Position numbers and translations under genes: made by a program. The notes beneath the pieces are model-generated. The model worked only from the letters and a program-made list of their open reading frames with translations. It had not been told where the DNA came from and did no database searches. 64,000 nucleotides of DNA from Bradyrhizobium iriomotense (GTDB lineage Bacteria; Pseudomonadota; Alphaproteobacteria; Rhizobiales; Xanthobacteraceae), in contig NZ_BSOW01000015.1 of NCBI RefSeq assembly GCF_030160715.1, forward strand, positions 62,001 to 126,000, given 5' to 3'. Position 1 is the stretch's first letter, and each line of letters starts with the position of its first letter. Below are positions 8,721-15,456 of this stretch, piece by piece.

Positions 8721-9065
8721 ATGGATCTCGACCGGTTGTTCCACGCGCTGTCGGATATCACGAGGCGCCGCTTGCTCGATGAGCTTGCCGAGCGCGACGG
8801 ACAGACGCTGTTCGAGCTCCATGTTCGACTCCTTACTTGGGAGCAGTCGAACCTCTCCCGGCAGGGACTTTCGAGGCATCTATCGGTGCTTGAGGACGCG
8901 GGTCTTCTTCGGACCGAATGGCAATGGCGAAGCAAACACCACTTTCTTATTCGCGTTCCCCTCCGGAACGCGTGGAAAGTGTGGCTTGGACCTCTCGCGA
9001 GGGGAAGACGTACAACTGGAGACAATGCCCGTGAAGATCGTGCTGACCAGCATTCTAGTCGATGA
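8721..9065 (+). CDS. ArsR-type winged-helix regulator
   Basis: A 114-residue protein beginning MDLDRLFHALSDITRRRLLDEL, the usual opening of ArsR/SmtB-type winged helices of the SRPBCC/VOC-linked subgroup. The recognition region LSRQGLSRHLSVLEDAGLLRTEW is clear. These regulators usually repress the operon they sit in. The coding sequence runs 41 bp into the VOC gene in another frame, and its last ~30 residues (from about GPLARGRR) do not resemble the family, so a frameshift near the end is possible. No metal-binding cysteines are seen. Confidence 0.7.
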   Translation: MDLDRLFHALSDITRRRLLDELAERDGQTLFELHVRLLTWEQSNLSRQGLSRHLSVLEDAGLLRTEWQWRSKHHFLIRVPLRNAWKVWLGPLARGRRTTGDNAREDRADQHSSR

Positions 9066-9417
9066 CCAAGAAAGGGCATTGCGGTTTTATCGCGACGTCC
9101 TTGGCTTCCGGTTGAAGCATGATATTCCGATGGGTGGGCACCGCTGGCTTACCCTCGTCTCCCCTGAGCAACTTGATGGCGTGGAGCTACTTCTAGAGCC
9201 CGATCAACATCCGGCTGCGAAACCATACAAGTCAGCGCTCGTTGCTGATGGAATTCCCTGCACGTCCTTTGGGGTTGAGGATATTCGAAGTGAGCACGAC
9301 CGGCTGACCAAGCTGGGCGTCAGATTTACCCAGCCGCCAGTCGAAATGGGCCCCGTGACGACAGCGGTGTTCGACGATACCTGTGGCAACCTTCTGCAGA
9401 TTGCGCAGCGTCACTGA
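9025..9417 (+). CDS. VOC/glyoxalase-family protein
   Basis: A 130-residue protein starting MPVKIVLTSILVDDQERALRFY, a standard VOC fold opening. It continues with DVLGFRLKHDIPMGGHRWLTLVS, a GVELLLEPD strand and the C-terminal VTTAVFDDTCGNLLQIAQ. Members paired with this type of ArsR regulator are common in proteobacteria, and the overlap here points to one operon. Substrate unknown. The His in GGHRWL and the Glu in VELLLEP are candidate metal ligands. Confidence 0.8.
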   Translation: MPVKIVLTSILVDDQERALRFYRDVLGFRLKHDIPMGGHRWLTLVSPEQLDGVELLLEPDQHPAAKPYKSALVADGIPCTSFGVEDIRSEHDRLTKLGVRFTQPPVEMGPVTTAVFDDTCGNLLQIAQRH

Positions 9418-9634
9418 GCGCAGATTGCGCCCATCGCACAAATTGTGCCACGGCGCAGCAACTATATGATCTGCCGGGGGCGCGTAACCTGGTTTATGCG
9501 CGGAAACGTAGCACCGGGCGCTATCGAAACCAGCGCCCACGCAATGAGATGTATCGAAAAAATGAATCGTTCGGCCCCTGATCGATTCATAGAAAGCATT
9601 GGACCTCGTTTCCGCAGCAAGCGAGAATCTAGGC

Positions 9635-9892
9635 ATGCCGAACTTCAACTCAGCGCCGCTTCATCTTCGCCGCATCGACGCCACTCGCAACATGCGGCGG
9701 TTCTACTTGCTTTCGATCGAGCCGACCTTGTTCGGCGGGGTCTCGCTGATCCGCAACTGGGGCCGGATCGGCACCAATGGTCAGACGATGGTGCAGACCT
9801 TTGACGGCAGCGATGAAGCGGGCGACGCATTCGGACGATTGGAGCGCGCAAAGCGCAAACGTGGATATGGGGCCGTGGAAGAGAAGGTCTGA
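9635..9892 (+). CDS. WGR-domain protein
   Basis: An 85-residue protein made of a single WGR domain, named for the motif seen here as LIRNWGRIGTNGQ. The preceding NMRRFYLLSIEPTLFGGVSL strands and the following helix RLERAKRKRGY complete the fold. WGR domains bind nucleic acid and occur in PARPs and in many bacterial stand-alone proteins; the bacterial role is not settled. The start at 9635 was chosen because the domain begins there. Confidence 0.85.
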   Translation: MPNFNSAPLHLRRIDATRNMRRFYLLSIEPTLFGGVSLIRNWGRIGTNGQTMVQTFDGSDEAGDAFGRLERAKRKRGYGAVEEKV

Positions 9893-10002
9893 TCGTTCGT
9901 CAGTTTTCCGGGGATTGTGGCTCAGGCTGTGATATCGGCCCTACCCGTCCGGCGCTCTTCATGTCAGACGGAGGAAAAGCACAGCAAGATGGAGCCTGTT
10001 CC

Positions 10003-10281
10003 ATGACCACCGCGAATGAAATCGCTGACAAGATCGCCGCCGAGAACAGCCTGACAAAGACACAGGCGAAAGCCATCGTCGACGGCGTATTCAAGGCGAT
10101 CGCCGATGCAGCCGCGAGCGGGGCCGAGACGAGTATCGCCGGCTTCGGAAAATTCAAGGTCAAGGACTCGCCTGCCCGCGAGGGCCGTAATCCGTCGACA
10201 GGCGCTACGATCGCGATCGCAGCTTCCAAGAAGCTGACTTTCACGCCAGCCAAAGCCATCAAGGACGTCCTCAACGGATGA
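10003..10281 (+). CDS. HU-family DNA-binding protein
   Basis: A 92-residue HU/IHF-type histone-like protein. It has the helical dimerisation part (ANEIADKIAAENSLTKTQAKAIVDGVF), the arm-flanking GFGKFKVKDSPAREGRNPSTG, and the C-terminal strand-helix. The RNPSTG motif with its DNA-kinking proline is present. HU binds and bends DNA as a dimer in the nucleoid. The ATG at 10003 matches the family start. Island-borne extra HU copies are common next to DUF736-type modules. A strong hairpin follows the gene. Confidence 0.9.
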   Translation: MTTANEIADKIAAENSLTKTQAKAIVDGVFKAIADAAASGAETSIAGFGKFKVKDSPAREGRNPSTGATIAIAASKKLTFTPAKAIKDVLNG

Positions 10282-10316
10282 GCTGTGCCGTTGCACGGTC
10301 GCGCCGTAGGTCGCTT

Positions 10317-10343
10317 GAGGAGGGGGGCTTACGCCCCCTCCTC
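10317..10343. terminator. Bidirectional hairpin between HU and a small minus-strand gene
   Basis: GAGGAGGGGGGC pairs with GCCCCCTCCTC (one bulged G) around TTAC. It contains the stop codon of the minus-strand 48-aa gene and lies 36 bp after the HU stop. No T-run, so termination is inferred from position. Confidence 0.5.
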
Positions 10344-10475
10344 CTCGGCGGCGAGAGCTTCGTCGCGCTGGCGGATGAGGTCGGCCAGTTCGGCTTCGAG
10401 CGCCTTGCGCTCCGCGGGCGTGAACAGGCAGTCCCGCAGCTCGGCGCGCAATTCCTCGATGGTGTCGACGGTCAT
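10329..10475 (-). CDS. 48-residue hypothetical protein
   Basis: Encodes MTVDTIEELRAELRDCLF then TPAERKALEAELADLIRQ and an acidic tail EALAAEEEGA. It is a compact, highly charged helical hairpin. It lies downstream of DUF736 on the same strand, with a terminator-like hairpin between them. Similar tiny acidic proteins often sit beside DUF736 in rhizobial plasmid modules (recollection, not checked). Function unknown. Confidence 0.6.
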   Translation of the reverse strand: MTVDTIEELRAELRDCLFTPAERKALEAELADLIRQRDEALAAEEEGA

Positions 10476-10502
10476 GAGCGTGTCTCCGATCGAAAGGAAG
10501 AA

Positions 10503-10524
10503 GGCCCCGCCTCGCGGCGGAGCC
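10503..10524 (-). terminator. Hairpin after DUF736
   Basis: Read on the minus strand: GGCTCCGCC, a GCGA tetraloop, then GGCGGGGCC, followed by the pyrimidine-rich TTCTTCCTTTC. It starts 15 bp after the DUF736 stop. An inverted copy of the same hairpin lies at 11432-11453. Confidence 0.65.
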
Positions 10525-10538
10525 CTCTGGCGGAAGCC

Positions 10539-10850
10539 TCAGTCCCGGTTCGGCCGGGACCAGATCAGCTGCAGGCCTTCCTCGCCTTCCACCTCGATCA
10601 GGGTGGCGTAGATCGGAGCGGGGAAGCTCGGGTCGTCCAGCTTGACCGAGAGGTAGTCGCGGCCCTCGTTGGAGACCTTCTGCCAAGCAGCGCCTAGTTC
10701 GCAATTTGCCGCCGCGAAGATGCGGAAGTGCGGTCCCTTCTCGGAGGGGTTCTCGACGCGGACCAGCTTGGCCTTGACGTTGAGGTTGAGCGTCTTGATC
10801 GTCCCAGTAAATCCGTTGCCCGTGGAGGTGAAGGTGCCGATGGTAGCCAT
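10539..10850 (-). CDS. DUF736 family protein
   Basis: A 103-residue protein starting MATIGTFTSTGNGFTGTIKTLNLNVKA, with the family's SEKGPHFRIFA strand, a GAAWQKVSNEGRDYLSVKLDDPSFPAPIYA core and the closing LIWSRPNR. DUF736 is a beta-rich family found mainly on alphaproteobacterial plasmids and islands; its function is not known. AGGGAA lies just upstream of the ATG. A leader element shared with the ArdC gene lies 25-112 bp upstream, suggesting common control. Confidence 0.9.
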   Translation of the reverse strand: MATIGTFTSTGNGFTGTIKTLNLNVKAKLVRVENPSEKGPHFRIFAAANCELGAAWQKVSNEGRDYLSVKLDDPSFPAPIYATLIEVEGEEGLQLIWSRPNRD

Positions 10851-10874
10851 TATCTCATTCCCTTTGTTTTCTCG

Positions 10875-10962
10875 GGCCGCGCCTATCGCGACCTCGATGG
10901 CGGTCGTGAGACCGGAGGCGATCGACCTGCACCCGAAGGGCTGAAACGAAGTGGAGGGCGGC
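10875..10962 (-). promoter_or_regulatory. Leader element shared with the ArdC gene, copy A
   Basis: Two blocks match 12602-12692: GGCCGCGCC-ATCGCG (10875-10890) and the exact 20-mer GAAACGAAGTGGAGGGCGGC (10943-10962). Spacing between blocks and distance to the start codon (25 bp here, 21 bp at ArdC) are alike, so a common promoter or 5' leader is likely. Confidence 0.7.
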
Positions 10963-10968
10963 CGGGAG

Positions 10969-11020
10969 CGACTTTCTTGGACCGCGAGGAATGGCGCGCA
11001 GCGCCAGGGGAAGAAAGTCG
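10969..11020 (-). other. 52-nt nested stem-loop upstream of DUF736
   Basis: CGACTTTCTT (10969-10978) and AAGAAAGTCG (11011-11020) pair perfectly; inside lies a second stem GGCGC-GCA-GCGCC (10993-11005). It abuts the shared leader element. No T-run follows on either strand. Confidence 0.65.
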
Positions 11021-11431
11021 AGGACGGACGTTGCGGGGACAAGATCGAGAGCACGCGTAGCGGGATCGGCCTTCGGTCAGACCAGCCTCTATCGAGGACG
11101 CAGATGGGCGTGCCCGCCTTCGAAAACACGTGGAATGACGACAGGCGCCGCTGGCCGTTCGGATCTCGAGGCAAGGAGCACAGGCAACGAGACGCATTTT
11201 CCTCAACCCAAGCCATTTTGGCGCCGCGCATTCCCCGCGGAGGGGATCGACGCTGTCAGCAATCTCGGCGCATCTATCGTGGTCGCTGCCGCAAGAGCCC
11301 AACGAGCCTGCCGAGACGCTTGTCGTGCGGGATGCAACTTCCGCCGCACCTGATCCGTGCCGCCGATCAACTTCGGAGGCGTCATCGCCAGCGATCTGCC
11401 ATGACGCAATCTGGAATGGCATCCGCGAGAG

Positions 11432-11453
11432 GGCTCCGCCGCGAGGCGGGGCC
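11432..11453 (+). terminator. Plus-strand hairpin, inverted copy of the DUF736 terminator
   Basis: GGCTCCGCC-GCGA-GGCGGGGCC followed by TCCTGTCTTTTC. Identical to the 10503-10524 hairpin read in the other direction. No plus-strand gene precedes it. Confidence 0.5.
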
Positions 11454-11609
11454 TCCTGTCTTTTCGAACGTGGCTTGCGAACTACAAAGACGCCATGCGC
11501 AACGAGCACCACAAGCATGGTGGAATGCACGATCGCGTGGAGGAAAATCGCGCATAGGTGATCGGGGAGGACACGACGCCCACCCCTCGCCCAGCATGTT
11601 CCGCGCCTG

Positions 11610-12581
11610 TCACAACGCGCCAGCGAGGGTAGGAGAAACAGGCTGGCCCGCATCCGGCTCGTCGGCAATGGTGGATAAAACCTGAAGCCCTTCAGCGGAT
11701 ACGGGCTGCTGCGCGTGCATCCAGTCGGCGGCTTGCTGCGCCTTGCTTGCGGCAGTGAAGATCGCACGAGGGTCGCCCTTTAGCACGTCAAGCCACGAGG
11801 CAATATACGCTGCGTGATCGGCACGCGGGTGGTGGGCGATGCCCAGATCGGCGAGGACAAGCCCGCTGAGAATCTCCACGCAACATTCCTCGGCGGCATA
11901 GGCAGCCGAGCCGAAGCGACCCGAGAGATCGCGGTCAAGCCGGTGCTTTGCCCCTGAGGCATGGCCGTCCTCATGCAGCCAGACAGCATAGAATGACGCG
12001 GCATCGCGAAAGGAGGCGAAGTCCGGCATGAATACCGTGTCCGATGACGGGAGGTAGTAAGCCTCCGGTCCGCCAAACACGGTCTTGATCCCGAGGTTGG
12101 CGATGAAAGCCTCCGCATGCGCCAGGCGCTCGCTCTCTGGCAGGACGTTGGTCGGCGGGCGCTCGTATCCGTCCACCTGAGCGACGTTGAACACCGAGAA
12201 TGCCCGGGCAAACATCCGCCGGTGGCCGCCATTATCATCGTCATCATCATTAGCCGGCTCGGACGGAACGACCTGCTTCCACAGCACAACAGTGGTAGCG
12301 CGTTCGCCCTTGCGCACCTGCGCGCCAGTGTCCTGCCATTGCCGATAGGTGCCCCACAGTCCATCGCTGTAATTGCTGGCCGTGGCTGCGACCCAGAGCG
12401 CCACCGTGTTTATGCCCCGGTAGCGCTTGCCGGAAGCGACGTTGGTGGGGCGGGCAAGACTCGTCCCGTTGTGGAACCACGGCGCACGCCACTCGCCTGT
12501 ACCTTGCTCGATTGCCGCGATGATCTCGGCGGTGATCCGCGCATACACGTCAGTGCGGCTTTGTTCTTTCTTCCTGCTCAT
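11610..12581 (-). CDS. ardC: ArdC-like antirestriction protein, zincin-like metallopeptidase
   Basis: A 323-residue ArdC-family protein. The N-terminal ssDNA-binding part (DVYARITAEIIAAIEQGTGEWRAPW, residues 11-35, then NVASGKRYRGINTVAL) is followed by the MPTase-like part with the zinc motif HEDGH at 203-207 and the third ligand in AYAAEECCVE (~232). ArdC of plasmid pSa coats incoming single-stranded DNA and protects it from restriction. An acidic NDDDDDNGG linker (111-119) is unusual. Its upstream region shares a leader element with DUF736. Intact, normal length; good confidence in family, function by homology. Confidence 0.9.
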   Translation of the reverse strand: MSRKKEQSRTDVYARITAEIIAAIEQGTGEWRAPWFHNGTSLARPTNVASGKRYRGINTVALWVAATASNYSDGLWGTYRQWQDTGAQVRKGERATTVVLWKQVVPSEPANDDDDDNGGHRRMFARAFSVFNVAQVDGYERPPTNVLPESERLAHAEAFIANLGIKTVFGGPEAYYLPSSDTVFMPDFASFRDAASFYAVWLHEDGHASGAKHRLDRDLSGRFGSAAYAAEECCVEILSGLVLADLGIAHHPRADHAAYIASWLDVLKGDPRAIFTAASKAQQAADWMHAQQPVSAEGLQVLSTIADEPDAGQPVSPTLAGAL

Positions 12582-12601
12582 TTGTGAACCTCCGTTTCAG
12601 A

Positions 12602-12692
12602 GGCCGCGCCCATCGCGGCCCGTCACGGGGGCCGAAGCCGGGGAATTCAGGGGGACGGCGCACCCCTAGGCCGAAACGAAGTGGAGGGCGGC
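12602..12692 (-). promoter_or_regulatory. Leader element shared with DUF736, copy B
   Basis: Starts 21 bp upstream of the ardC ATG. Blocks GGCCGCGCC-ATCGCG (12602-12617) and GAAACGAAGTGGAGGGCGGC (12673-12692) match copy A; the sequence between is only partly alike. Confidence 0.7.
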
Positions 12693-12868
12693 GAAGCCGT
12701 TGCGCCGGCCACCGGCCCCGGCAGGACCGACGGCCGGGTACGGGCCGCGATGGGCGCGCGCCCCCGCTCTTCCTTGTCCTTTCCTTCCCACTGCTGTTTT
12801 CGAGCATCGCAGTCCGGGCGTTCGCAGGTTCGCTCGCCGCACGGCGGTGCCAGCCGTGACATGACAAA

Positions 12869-12893
12869 GGGCCGGACCAAGCGGGACCGGCCC
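12869..12893 (-). terminator. Second hairpin after the 12948 gene
   Basis: GGGCCGG and CCGGCCC arms 11 bp apart, followed on the minus strand by TTTGTC. Confidence 0.45.
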
Positions 12894-12917
12894 TGAGATT
12901 ATTAAGGGATGGAAAGG

Positions 12918-12939
12918 GGGCGAGGCCGAAGCCTCGCCC
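12918..12939 (-). terminator. Hairpin directly after the 12948 gene
   Basis: On the minus strand GGGCGAGGC, a TTCG tetraloop, then GCCTCGCCC, followed by CCTTTCC. It starts nine bases after the stop codon. UUCG-capped stems are very stable. Confidence 0.65.
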
Positions 12940-12947
12940 GATGCGAC

Positions 12948-13535
12948 TCAGCCAAGAGCTTCCATCTGGAGCGCGGCCGCCTTGCGATCAACGGCGTTGC
13001 CCGGATTCTCGATCGGACGCTCGAAAGGCTTCCAGCGCTCGCCGACGACCTGCTCATAAGCTGCGATCGCGCCTTCGGCTGCCATGCGGAGTGCGTGTGA
13101 CTGAAGGGCCATGTCGGCGGCGAATTCGCGCTTGCGCTGCGCGGCGCCGTCGAAACCAACCGGACCATCGAGGTCCTCGTCGCGAGCGTCGTTGGCGGCC
13201 TTCGCCGTGGCGTCACGGGCTTCCGTCACTGCGCGGCTGTAGAACTGGCCCGCGCCGTGGGCCGAGCCGACATAGGCGCCGACGATGCGCTGCAGATGGA
13301 TCTGCATCGCGCGCTCGCCGAGGCCTTCGCTGAGGCTCGTGGCCGTCTCGACGATCAGGCGCTCATGGAGATCGCGGATGCCGTCGCTATCGAGGACGGG
13401 AAGGCCGAAGCTCTCGGAGATGCGGGTGGCCTGGGTAGCGTCGGGGCAGGCGAGGCGGACCATTTCGAGGGTGGTGCCCTTGCGGAGCTGGACGACCTTG
13501 GCGGACTGGCGGGGAGCGCGAGCGGTCTTGGTCAT
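12948..13535 (-). CDS. Conserved hypothetical protein of plasmid/island modules
   Basis: A 195-residue soluble protein with a basic start (MTKTARAPRQSAKVVQLRKG), then mostly helix: LDSDGIRDLHERLIVETATSLSEGLGERAMQIHLQRIVGAYVG is cut here by the reader's limit but runs on in the same style. No catalytic motif is recognisable. It occupies the slot between ardC and parB and is closed by two hairpins, so it is its own transcription unit or the end of one. Function unknown; likely a structural or accessory DNA-maintenance protein by company only. Confidence 0.7.
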   Translation of the reverse strand: MTKTARAPRQSAKVVQLRKGTTLEMVRLACPDATQATRISESFGLPVLDSDGIRDLHERLIVETATSLSEGLGERAMQIHLQRIVGAYVGSAHGAGQFYSRAVTEARDATAKAANDARDEDLDGPVGFDGAAQRKREFAADMALQSHALRMAAEGAIAAYEQVVGERWKPFERPIENPGNAVDRKAAALQMEALG

Positions 13536-14041
13536 GAAAACATCCTTTCCTTCAGTTTCTCCCTGAAGGCTTGGGCCGGCTCCTGCCGGTCCTCCCTTCG
13601 GGTGCGATCGAAAAAACCGGCGGAAAGACGGGCGCTTCAGGGTCCGGGGCATCCGGATCGAGCGGAGCGGGTTTGCGGACAAGCAGGGCTTTCAGCCCTC
13701 GCGCGGGACGCGGACCCGCTTTGCCGAGATCGGCGGACCCGGCCGCAACGCGGCGCGATAGCGGCCTTGAAGCGCCCGGCCGCCGGTTTACGAGCGCGAC
13801 AAACCCGAGGGGAGATCCGGCGGACCGGAACGATGAAGAGAAAACCGGACGCCAAGGATCGCCATGACCAATCGCGACCTCACGCATCGCTCCAAATATC
13901 GCGACCGGCAGAGTAGATATCGGACGGTCGAATCCGCCGAGGCTGTCGGCGTTCCACCAGGTCGAGAAAAGTTCGCAACGCCGCACCACTGGCCGGCATC
14001 GATCATGGCGATGCGGAGTCGCTCGAATGCCGCGCGCGTTG
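13536..14041. other. 506-bp gene-free region
   Basis: GC-rich. Overlapping open frames on both strands show no motif or start context. It separates the 12948 gene from the 14042/14440 pair. Confidence 0.4.
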
Positions 14042-14443
14042 TCATCCATGGTGCCGCTGCCCACGGCTGCGCGACCGCACAGCAAGGCCGGGCCGATTGC
14101 ACGGGTCGCGAGCATCGAGCCGATCGGATGGAAGCCCGTTGCGAACGCAGTACGCCGCGATGGCCGCATCCTGCCGGGCGAGCTTGCGGGACAATGCGTC
14201 GATCTCCGACTGACGTTCCGCCGTGATTGCGGCGAGATGCGAGCGATACCGCTCGAGGAAGGCACTCGGATCCGGTGCCCTGCCACGCCGATAACCGGCG
14301 CGTTTCGGCTTCAGCTGCGGGATCAGCGCGGTCATCCGCCGCGTGATCTGGCGGTCGATCAAGTCGAGCTGGCGCTGAATCTGCCGCCGCGCCTCCTGCA
14401 TACGGTGAAGGAGCGCCAGACGATCATCCGGGGATGGGCTCAT
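14042..14443 (-). CDS. Hypothetical protein, coiled-coil-like
   Basis: A 133-residue, strongly basic protein. Residues 6-40 (DDRLALLHRMQEARRQIQRQ then LDLIDRQITRR) and 65-95 (FLERYRSHLAAITAERQSEI) are long charged helices with a heptad-like pattern. Its ATG overlaps the stop of the DUF7007 gene by 4 bp, so the two are co-translated. Function unknown; a DNA- or protein-binding adaptor is plausible from the charge. Confidence 0.65.
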   Translation of the reverse strand: MSPSPDDRLALLHRMQEARRQIQRQLDLIDRQITRRMTALIPQLKPKRAGYRRGRAPDPSAFLERYRSHLAAITAERQSEIDALSRKLARQDAAIAAYCVRNGLPSDRLDARDPCNRPGLAVRSRSRGQRHHG

Positions 14444-15363
14444 GTGACCCTCCCGGTCTGCCAGCCGACGAAATCCGATGGCCCGCCATAAACCTGGTGC
14501 CGGTCCGGGTCGATCACGAAGCCAAAACGTCCGACCTCATATTCGGAGGATGGAACGACGAAGCGCCGCTCCTCCGTTCCAGCACCGCGCCTGCCGCCGG
14601 GCGTTGCAACGCATTCCACGAAGCCTTCGCTGTGACTTGAGGTGATCGCCGAGATGACGATCCAGTCATTGGCATGTGTCAGCGCGAAACTGCGACGCTC
14701 CTTCTCGTAGGACTCGCCCGGTGCGAGCACGGTGCCGAAGATCGTCTCCCAGGCGTCCGGCCATGAATTCTTGATCGTGCGTTCGGCGCAGCGGCGCTCG
14801 AACGCGGTGAAGAGATGCGGAAAGGTGATCGCGACGATCGCCCATTCCGCATCTTCCTCATACCAGCCGCCCATCGATCGCAACGTGGGATGGACCTTGC
14901 GGTTTCGCTCGGCTGAAAGTTTGAAGCCACCATGTCCAGCGGTCGAGTGCTGCTCGATGCCATCCGCATAGAGGGTCGCGCCCTGCGAGGCGCCCCAGGG
15001 CGTATGGGCACGCGAATACACCTCGACGCGGCCGAGCATTTTGCGCTCCCGTTGATGCTCGGCGTTTTCGAGCACGGCGGCGCGGAATGCCGCCTCGTCG
15101 GCAAGCTCGCCGGAATGGCCGTAGAAATCGCTGCGCGTCCATTCGCCCATTGGTCGAGGAATGCGCCAGGCGGTGACGAGAAAATGCCGGCCATCCCGGC
15201 CGGGCGCCATCGCGAAAGCCGTCTCGCCGACAAGCGCGACGAGAAGGCCGTCAGCGCCGCGGCCGAAGGCGACTGCGGGGAAATCAGGCGCGGTTTGGTT
15301 CTGACGTGCGGGAGATGACGCATTCATGCTGCGGTCGTGTCCCTCGGTGACATGCGCGGACAT
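14440..15363 (-). CDS. DUF7007-domain protein
   Basis: A 307-residue protein of the plasmid-module family I associate with DUF7007. Landmarks are HTPWGASQGATLYADGI (about 119-135), GHGGFKLSAERNRKVHPTLR (about 143-162), GGWYEEDAEWAIVAITFP (165-182), and KNSWPDAWETIFG (198-210). GGAGG stands seven bases upstream of the ATG at 15363. It is followed, with a 4-bp overlap, by the 14042 gene and preceded by parB and its terminator hairpin. Biochemical function unknown. Confidence 0.75.
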   Translation of the reverse strand: MSAHVTEGHDRSMNASSPARQNQTAPDFPAVAFGRGADGLLVALVGETAFAMAPGRDGRHFLVTAWRIPRPMGEWTRSDFYGHSGELADEAAFRAAVLENAEHQRERKMLGRVEVYSRAHTPWGASQGATLYADGIEQHSTAGHGGFKLSAERNRKVHPTLRSMGGWYEEDAEWAIVAITFPHLFTAFERRCAERTIKNSWPDAWETIFGTVLAPGESYEKERRSFALTHANDWIVISAITSSHSEGFVECVATPGGRRGAGTEERRFVVPSSEYEVGRFGFVIDPDRHQVYGGPSDFVGWQTGRVT

Positions 15364-15397
15364 CGTGTCCTCCGTGTTTGCGGGTGTGGAAACAGAA

Positions 15398-15422
15398 CCG
15401 CCGCCGGCTTGTCCGGCGGCGG
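15398..15422 (-). terminator. parB terminator hairpin
   Basis: Perfect 10-bp stem CCGCCGCCGG/CCGGCGGCGG around CTTGT, followed on the minus strand by TTCTGTTTCC. It lies 34 bp after the parB stop. Confidence 0.7.
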
Positions 15423-15456
15423 CAGATCGTTCGGAACAAGAAGGCAGAGGGCGCTG

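Larger units (their letters stand above)
10851..11609. other. 759-bp gene-free region with structured elements
   Basis: Carries the shared leader element (10875-10962), a long nested stem-loop (10969-11020) and an orphan hairpin (11432-11453). A short coding-like frame (TWLANYKDAMRNEHHKHG, plus strand about 11474-11560) has no start codon I can support. Confidence 0.5.
12582..12947. other. Leader region of ardC and terminators of the next gene
   Basis: No gene. Contains leader element copy B (12602-12692), a GGGCGC-GCGCCC palindrome near 12755 and two hairpins (12869-12893, 12918-12939). Confidence 0.5.
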
